Shown here piece after piece: positions 5,055 through 8,827 of a stretch of DNA of 8,827 bases (within the stretch, counting starts at the first letter, position 1; the number at the start of each line of letters is the position of its first letter). The position numbers and the translations under genes are program-made. The stretch is from Candidatus Moraniibacteriota bacterium. Lineage in GTDB: Bacteria > Patescibacteriota > Minisyncoccia > Moranbacterales > GCA-2747515. The stretch covers positions 1 to 8,827 of the forward strand of contig JAOZNB010000052.1 in assembly GCA_029933995.1 (NCBI GenBank), read 5' to 3'. The notes beneath the pieces were generated by a model. It had not been told where the DNA came from. It ran no database searches and was given only the letters and a program-made list of their open reading frames with translations.

Positions 5055-5393
5055 ATGACAATATTCACAATAAAACAAACGGGATTGGATTTATCAACTT
5101 TGGTAATTCAATTACCCAAGAACTCCACAAACACAATTACCTTAATTAATGACCTTGGTATAATATTTCTCAACGAAGTAATGCCTAAGCAAGAAATACA
5201 AATTGCAGAAGGTGCTCTGATCAGGTCATTAGTTTCACGCAATGAAGATGTCCGTAGAGCATCATATTATTATCTAAAACGTGCTGACAAAACGATATCC
5301 AACTACGCACGTGCATCAATAGATATTTTTAAGCGTCAACCCATAAACAGACCTATTGTGGAAGATATAGCCAAACTCTATTGGTTATCCTAA
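5055..5393 (+). CDS. unknown protein, 112 aa
   Basis: I do not recognise this protein. Residues 1-50 look beta-rich (ITLINDLGIIFLNEV), and residues about 52-112 look like a pair or more of helices, with LIRSLVSRNEDVRRASYYYLKR hinting at a HEAT-like helical hairpin. That resemblance is weak. There is no signal peptide, membrane helix or catalytic motif. It is a single-gene unit with its own promoter, a full Shine-Dalgarno and a terminator at 5418-5450. The composition is similar to the neighbouring genes, so base use gives no sign of recent transfer. Confidence 0.85.
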   Translation: MTIFTIKQTGLDLSTLVIQLPKNSTNTITLINDLGIIFLNEVMPKQEIQIAEGALIRSLVSRNEDVRRASYYYLKRADKTISNYARASIDIFKRQPINRPIVEDIAKLYWLS

Positions 5394-5417
5394 ATTCATC
5401 AGTTGTTCAATCAAGTA

Positions 5418-5450
5418 AAAAGCCCAGTACTATAATAGTATTGGGCTTTT
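5418..5450. terminator. bidirectional hairpin terminator
   Basis: A 15-bp stem (5418-5432 with 5436-5450, one G-T pair at 5427/5441) closes a 3-base loop; the core is AGCCCA/TGGGCT flanked by A4/T4. It lies 24 bases after the 112-aa gene and 19 bases past the end of the minus-strand small gene at 5469, so it can serve both converging units. Confidence 0.85.
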
Positions 5451-5468
5451 CAACAGAATAATTTGCTT

Positions 5469-5609
5469 TTAATTTTTATTTTGTTCATGTTTTGCTATAA
5501 CATCCTTCGTCAATCGAATAAGTGCGTGAAATGGTAGCCACATCCACAGTGTACGTTCCAACCATTTACTCATTATTTGATTAATGTTTGTATAATCTGA
5601 ATTTGCCAT
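5469..5609 (-). CDS. small Trp-rich protein, 46 aa
   Basis: The frame starts at ATG 5609 and ends at TAA 5469. It encodes a 46-residue peptide with a polar head, then KWLERTLWMWLPFHALIRLT (19-38) and a charged tail ending KHEQNKN. Three tryptophans fall within about ten residues, and the central segment looks like an amphipathic or membrane-surface helix. I do not assign a family, but the non-random composition argues for a real gene. So do its place on the same strand 40 bases after the methyltransferase and the shared terminator. A peripheral membrane role is inference only. Start context is AT-rich without a Shine-Dalgarno. Confidence 0.6.
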   Translation of the reverse strand: MANSDYTNINQIMSKWLERTLWMWLPFHALIRLTKDVIAKHEQNKN

Positions 5610-5627
5610 AATATATAATTTATAGAA

Positions 5628-5643
5628 ACGTGATTAATCACGT
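5628..5643. other. perfect 16-bp palindrome
   Basis: ACGTGATTAATCACGT is fully self-complementary. It sits between the methyltransferase stop and the small gene's start. As RNA it can form a 6-bp stem with a TTAA loop but lacks a following T-run, so it is not a good terminator. As DNA it has the symmetry of a dimeric regulator site. Confidence 0.5.
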
Positions 5644-5649
5644 CTGTGT

Positions 5650-6147
5650 TTAAAAATTTTTTACTTCATCAATTAATTCATATATTGCAATTCCCGCTGC
5701 AACTGAAACATTCAGTGATTTTTTATTACCTCTCATCGGTATATCTATCATTATATCACAAAGTGATAAAGTGTGCTCATCAATTCCTACAGGCTCATTG
5801 CCAAGTACTAATGCAACACTTCTATCTGTTTCAAATTTTTTATAATTAATACTATTCTCCCCCTGTTCTAATGCTACTATCTGAACTCCTTCTTTTTTCA
5901 ATTTATTTATAATATTATCAATTTCTTCATACCTATCCCATGCCACATATTCATGTGCTCCCAGTGCTGTTTTAATAAGTTTTCGTTCTGGTTTTGTTGT
6001 ATATATTTGTGTACCATCTGGTGGCGTCAGCGTATATCCCGAAAAATAAATACGATCAACGCCCGCACCATCAGCAGTCCGAAAAATTGCACCCACATTA
6101 TGAGCACTTCGTATATTATGTAAAATTAAATAAAATTTCTTTTTCAT
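5650..6147 (-). CDS. SpoU/TrmH-family RNA 2'-O-methyltransferase
   Basis: The family transfers methyl from S-adenosylmethionine to a ribose 2'-OH of tRNA or rRNA through a trefoil-knot fold. From the start at 6147 it has 165 residues and all three motifs. Motif 1 is NIRSAHNVGAIFRTADGAG (11-29, with Asn11, Asn17 and Arg23), motif 2 is LVLGNEPVGI (113-122, Glu118), and motif 3 is IPMRGNKKSLNVSVAAGIAI (137-156). The size matches the minimal single-domain members such as TrmL, without the N-terminal RNA-binding extension seen in RlmB. Motif 3 is closer to the TrmH/RlmB type, so the target base cannot be named. An in-frame ATG at 6192 adds 15 residues of low quality. It is rejected because the family motif starts right after Met16 and the likely promoter (6176-6204) would start transcription near 6169. 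Confidence 0.92.
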   Translation of the reverse strand: MKKKFYLILHNIRSAHNVGAIFRTADGAGVDRIYFSGYTLTPPDGTQIYTTKPERKLIKTALGAHEYVAWDRYEEIDNIINKLKKEGVQIVALEQGENSINYKKFETDRSVALVLGNEPVGIDEHTLSLCDIMIDIPMRGNKKSLNVSVAAGIAIYELIDEVKNF

Positions 6148-6163
6148 ATTATTAACTATTAAT

Positions 6164-6192
6164 TTGCGATTATGTACTATATGTACTATCAT
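6164..6192 (+). promoter_or_regulatory. promoter of the 6221-7244 operon
   Basis: TTGCGA (6164-6169) and TATCAT (6187-6192) are 17 bases apart. The predicted start near 6199 gives a leader of about 22 bases with no Shine-Dalgarno. It overlaps the oppositely directed promoter at 6176-6204. Confidence 0.5.
6171..6188. repeat. tandem TATGTACTA pair inside the divergent promoters
   Basis: TATGTACTA occurs twice without a gap (6171-6179, 6180-6188). The pair lies in the overlap of the two promoters, so a protein bound here could affect both directions. No regulator is identified. Confidence 0.6.
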
Positions 6193-6204
6193 ATATACAG
6201 TAAA
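6176..6204 (-). promoter_or_regulatory. promoter of the methyltransferase/small-protein pair
   Basis: On the minus strand TTTACT (6199-6204) and TATAGT (6176-6181) are exactly 17 bases apart, matching consensus at four and five of six positions. The start would be near 6169, leaving about 21 bases before the ATG at 6147 and supporting that start over the ATG at 6192. Confidence 0.5.
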
Positions 6205-6220
6205 ACATTAAAGAAAAAAT

Positions 6221-6622
6221 ATGTCCATACAACTCCACGATCAAATAAATAATAGTGATTTAAGTACAGAAGATAAAGAAGACTTTATATTTTTCTTAGA
6301 AAATATTTCTGATGAAGAATTGATTCAAATGAATGAACTATTTAGTGAAAATGATTCTGAACTCGTATCCTTTTGGACAAATCTTAAAGAAAAATTAATT
6401 TTTATGGAGTTACTAGATGAAGATACTGATTTCTCCGATGAAACCAAAAATGATATCAAACAACAACTTTCCGAAATGAGTGTTGAAGAATTTAATTCAT
6501 TTCTAGAAGCTGTGCAAAAAATAGCTGACGATGCCAATATAGGAAATGAAATGAATTTATTATTAGAACAAAGTAAAAAAAATAATGAAGAATTGTCATC
6601 ATTAACTGAAGAATTAATTTAA
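6221..6622 (+). CDS. acidic helical unknown protein, 133 aa
   Basis: I do not recognise a family. The protein is very acidic and looks almost wholly helical, with repeated patterns of the type LSTEDKEDFIFFLENISDEELIQM (about 14-37) and SEMSVEEFNSFLEAVQKIA (about 84-102). It ends in a likely coiled segment NEMNLLLEQSKKNNEELSSLTEEL. The two helix-turn patterns with spaced Asp/Glu recall EF-hand-like spacing by eye, but no proper 12-residue calcium loop is present. No signal peptide or membrane helix is seen. The next gene starts 19 bases later on the same strand, so the two are probably co-transcribed and may work together, perhaps one in the cytosol and one exported. Confidence 0.8.
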   Translation: MSIQLHDQINNSDLSTEDKEDFIFFLENISDEELIQMNELFSENDSELVSFWTNLKEKLIFMELLDEDTDFSDETKNDIKQQLSEMSVEEFNSFLEAVQKIADDANIGNEMNLLLEQSKKNNEELSSLTEELI

Positions 6623-6641
6623 AAATAAATTAATAAAAAAT

Positions 6642-7244
6642 ATGAATACTTTTGAAAATAAAGCCCCAGATCAAGAATCTTCCAATGAGCAAATAGTAAC
6701 TGAAACTGCACAGTCAATGCGTGAAATTGATGAATTACAACTCGAAACAGAAAAAACACTAGATACAACAATTGATTATTTAGATAATCAAGAAACTCCT
6801 TTAGCTGAACAGAAAGTTGGTCTCATGCACTCAATTGGTGAAAAATTTCAAAAAAGCAAATTATTAAAAGCTGCTGCACTAGGAGTTACTCTTATGAGTG
6901 CACAACCAGCATTTGCTCAAAATGGCTCCGTACGTTTACAAGCTGATAATCCACATCAACTAAATGTTGGATCTTCTGACTTCAATAACCCTGGTAAAAT
7001 ACGACTACAAAATATAAATCAACTCAGAGCTCCTGGATTACGACCTGGACAACTTTCACTAAACAATCAAAATACATTATCTGGACATTTAAATAATTTT
7101 AAAAAAAATACCCTTCCAAACGCTACAATAAATGGAGGTCCTGCCTATGAAATTGCACCTGGTGTTTATGGCGATGAAAATACAATTTATAGACAAACTT
7201 CTGACGGAGGCACTATTTCAGTTGGTGGCATTAGCATAGAATAA
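6642..7244 (+). CDS. unknown protein with internal signal-peptide-like segment
   Basis: The 200-residue frame has a polar, acidic first part (1-60) followed by a segment with every feature of a Sec signal peptide. Lysines lie at 69-76 (KFQKSKLLK), a hydrophobic core at about 77-86, and a cleavage site AFA-QN after residue 92. The remaining 108 residues are Asn/Gln/Gly-rich and look secreted (LNNQNTLSGHLNN, a Gly-rich end GGTISVGGISIE). If translation began at Met62 (ATG at 6825), the signal peptide would sit at the N-terminus in the usual way and the product would be 139 residues. The longer start is kept because the frame is open and protein-like from 6642 and fits the 19-base spacing to the gene before it. 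Neither start has a Shine-Dalgarno. No family is recognised. Confidence 0.75.
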   Translation: MNTFENKAPDQESSNEQIVTETAQSMREIDELQLETEKTLDTTIDYLDNQETPLAEQKVGLMHSIGEKFQKSKLLKAAALGVTLMSAQPAFAQNGSVRLQADNPHQLNVGSSDFNNPGKIRLQNINQLRAPGLRPGQLSLNNQNTLSGHLNNFKKNTLPNATINGGPAYEIAPGVYGDENTIYRQTSDGGTISVGGISIE

Positions 7245-7256
7245 TATATCTATATT

Positions 7257-7277
7257 TTGTATCATATTGAAATACAA
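7257..7277. terminator. weak hairpin between convergent genes
   Basis: TTGTAT (7257-7262) and ATACAA (7272-7277) can form a 6-bp stem with a 9-base loop in the 40-base gap between the two convergent genes. There is no clear T-run on either side, so termination here is only suggested by position. Confidence 0.3.
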
Positions 7278-7284
7278 CCCTTAT

Positions 7285-8193
7285 TTAAACAATACTTGGA
7301 TTTTCAAAAATATTCATTCTCTCTTCAAAGTCAGGATATTTATCTTCTAACAATTTAGCAACTATAAACGATAATGTATGGCTAACTGCATACACATTAT
7401 TAATCAAATTAAAATTCTTGTTATCTTGTTTATTTATTTTATCAATAAATTTTTCAGGATTTTTGCCAAATTTTTCAATTTTTTTGTCTAATTCGGTGTG
7501 CATTTCAACATTATCGGCACTTCTCCTACAAAATTCTCTTTCGTATAAATATGCAAAAATCTCTGCTATCTGTTGTCTATTAAATACAAAGTTTTTCATA
7601 GTTAGACTTTGGTATTTATTCTTTACAAGGAGAATTATTATATCTTTTATTTTCTCTCTATATTCATCTGACACATCAGAAATTTCATCTTCATTTTCAT
7701 ATTTACCATATTCATCTTTGTATTTTCTATCAAATAATCCATGTGCTAATTCATGAGTCACAAACTCATCATAAGTTAATGATTTGTTAAAAAAATATAT
7801 ATCAAAAACATTTTTTTCTTCCAATCCACTCTCCATAAATTCTTCAAAATCTTTTTTTGTATGAATGCCTACAAAATTAGTTTTTTTACCTCTCAAAAAA
7901 TCATCTAATACATATTCGTCTTCACTTGTTTTTGTGACGCTTCCTTCTTTAAATTTATGATGTGGTTTATATTTATTTTTTATATCAAAAAATACCAAAT
8001 CCTCAGTATCAATAAATTCTTCATTAAATATATTTGTATTTTTTATTTTATCAATTGATTTGATTATTTCTTCACTAATTTCCAATGCTCTTTCACGCTC
8101 AAAATTATCAGCAAGTTCTAAATCTGATACTTCATCTATTTCTTTTTGTGTATTTGATACTTGTTCAAATTTCATATTATTAAACTCTAACAT
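7285..8193 (-). CDS. putative HELAH zinc metalloprotease, unknown family
   Basis: This 302-residue protein contains FVTHELAHGLFD (144-155), a classical HExxH zinc site (His147, Glu148, His151). A second helix, NRQQIAEIFAYLYEREF (205-221), has Glu211 in an AEIFA context 60 residues on, a suitable third ligand of gluzincin type. The rest is charged and helical, and no signal peptide is seen, so it is probably cytosolic. I cannot assign a named peptidase family. The first ATG (8193) overlaps the upstream metallopeptidase by 14 bases. An ATG at 8175 (Met7) would begin 4 bases after that gene's stop without overlap, and either is possible. Tight coupling shows a shared transcript. The substrate is unknown. 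Confidence 0.75.
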   Translation of the reverse strand: MLEFNNMKFEQVSNTQKEIDEVSDLELADNFERERALEISEEIIKSIDKIKNTNIFNEEFIDTEDLVFFDIKNKYKPHHKFKEGSVTKTSEDEYVLDDFLRGKKTNFVGIHTKKDFEEFMESGLEEKNVFDIYFFNKSLTYDEFVTHELAHGLFDRKYKDEYGKYENEDEISDVSDEYREKIKDIIILLVKNKYQSLTMKNFVFNRQQIAEIFAYLYEREFCRRSADNVEMHTELDKKIEKFGKNPEKFIDKINKQDNKNFNLINNVYAVSHTLSFIVAKLLEDKYPDFEERMNIFENPSIV

Positions 8194-8722
8194 TTTTTAA
8201 TTGTTTTCTCAACTCCTTATAATTTGGAACTGTTTTTTCTACAAGTTGCCAAAAATCTTTTGAATGATTCATTTCTGCCAAATGACACAATTCATGTGCA
8301 ACTACATATTCCTGGAGTTCATTTGAAAGGCACATTAATTTACAATTGAAATTAAGATTTCCTGCTGAAGAACAACTGCCCCACCGCGTTTTTTGATGTC
8401 TGATTGATACTCTATTATACGTGAAATTATAATATGAATTAAATTGCAAAAGCTTTGCTTCTACAATTGGCCTGAGAGACTTTTTCATATAATTTATCAC
8501 ACAAGTATCTATTGTAATATTATTATTTTTATCTCCAATTTGTTTTATTATCCACTGACTATTCTTAATTATTTCTTTTTTCACAAAAGATTGTCTGCAT
8601 ATTTTTGGAGCAGTAACGACAAGCGATCCGTCTTGATGAACAATAAAATTAATCTGCTTTTGATATTTTCGTTTCTTTAAGGTATATGAAATCTTTTTGC
8701 CATTTATTTTTATAATATCCAT
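8180..8722 (-). CDS. YgjP/DUF45-type M48-like metallopeptidase domain protein
   Basis: The end of this 180-residue protein matches the YgjP-like family. TRWGSCSSAGNLNFNCKLMC (112-131) comes first, then YVVAHELCHLAEMNHSKDFW (139-158), with zinc ligands His143 and His147, catalytic Glu144 and the third ligand His153. It finishes with the usual VEKTVPNYKELRKQL segment. The N-terminal half is beta-rich with a lysine-rich start, as in the family, but the protein is shorter than the usual 220-240 residues. Family members are cytosolic and of poorly known substrate. It is read from an upstream membrane-protein gene whose stop is 3 bases before this ATG, and it overlaps or abuts a second HExxH protein downstream. 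Confidence 0.9.
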   Translation of the reverse strand: MDIIKINGKKISYTLKKRKYQKQINFIVHQDGSLVVTAPKICRQSFVKKEIIKNSQWIIKQIGDKNNNITIDTCVINYMKKSLRPIVEAKLLQFNSYYNFTYNRVSIRHQKTRWGSCSSAGNLNFNCKLMCLSNELQEYVVAHELCHLAEMNHSKDFWQLVEKTVPNYKELRKQLKNVRV

Positions 8723-8725
8723 AAT

Positions 8726-8827
8726 CTAAAAAGTATAATGAAATCCGCTCGCAATCAAAAATAATAATGTTATATTACCTACTATAAGAATTGGGATTAT
8801 TCTTGAATATTTAAACTTTAAGACACG
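8726..8827 (-). CDS. C-terminal end of a membrane protein, cut by the window edge
   Basis: The frame enters from the window's right edge and stops at TAG (8726-8728). It encodes 33 residues: RVLKFKYSRIIPILIVGN and then a hydrophobic stretch ending SGFHYTF. The basic start followed by about 18 hydrophobic residues looks like a last transmembrane helix. The family cannot be named from so little. The stop lies 3 bases before the next ATG, so it heads the same operon as the two metallopeptidase genes. It ends in TAG, unlike the 14 complete genes. Confidence 0.55.
   Translation of the reverse strand, partial: RVLKFKYSRIIPILIVGNITLLFLIASGFHYTF

Noticed and set aside
6148..6192. Longer methyltransferase start at 6192
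   Set aside because: The added 15 residues lie outside the family fold and upstream of the predicted transcription start near 6169.
1..8827. Mobile elements, CRISPR arrays, tRNA genes or defence systems
   Set aside because: No transposase or integrase motif, no regularly spaced repeat array and no cloverleaf other than the tRNA-like part of the tmRNA was found.

Overview
The window is an AT-rich bacterial chromosome fragment, roughly 30% G+C by eye. It most resembles the Candidate Phyla Radiation (Patescibacteria), probably a parcubacterial lineage. This rests on inference: the style of the L35, L20 and IF3 proteins, the number of short unrecognised proteins, a very short TsaB-like protein, and the near absence of Shine-Dalgarno sequences. 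The conserved genes are full length under the standard code, so a UGA=Gly code of the Gracilibacteria type is unlikely. All 14 complete coding genes end in TAA.

Layout. (1) 1-2232: a minus-strand block. In transcription order it holds an unrecognised 150-aa protein, an 88-aa TsaB-like mini-protein, and a membrane-anchored thioredoxin-fold (DsbA-like) protein with a CPYG active site, closed by a clear terminator at 173-206. (2) 2233-2530: a divergent AT-rich spacer with a textbook promoter and a second, possibly leaderless, promoter for smpB. (3) 2531-4793: a plus-strand translation block of smpB, ssrA (tmRNA, 7 bases after smpB), infC, rpmI and rplT, ending in a 16-bp-stem terminator. Copies of ACTAATATACTA lie in the spacers before infC and rplT. 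(4) 4794-5450: a noncoding stretch, then a 112-aa unknown protein with the only strong Shine-Dalgarno in the window, then a hairpin terminator. (5) 5469-6147: a minus-strand pair of a SpoU/TrmH-type RNA methyltransferase and a 46-aa tryptophan-rich small protein. (6) 6148-6220: overlapping divergent promoters around a tandem 9-bp repeat. (7) 6221-7244: two plus-strand unknown genes, the second with a signal-peptide-like segment about 70 residues from its first ATG. (8) 7285-8827: a minus-strand run of a membrane-protein C-terminus (cut by the window edge), a YgjP/DUF45-type HELCH metallopeptidase and a second, unrelated-looking HELAH putative metalloprotease.

How the genes work together. SmpB and tmRNA form the trans-translation pair that frees stalled ribosomes and tags the unfinished proteins. 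IF3, L20 and L35 are the conserved initiation-factor and large-subunit cluster, so the centre of the window is devoted to ribosome function. The flanks are lineage-specific. No mobile element, CRISPR array or defence system is visible. The features most worth a second look are the mini TsaB, the tmRNA tag with its internal FAPS repeat, the repeated spacer motif, the internal signal peptide and the small Trp-rich protein.
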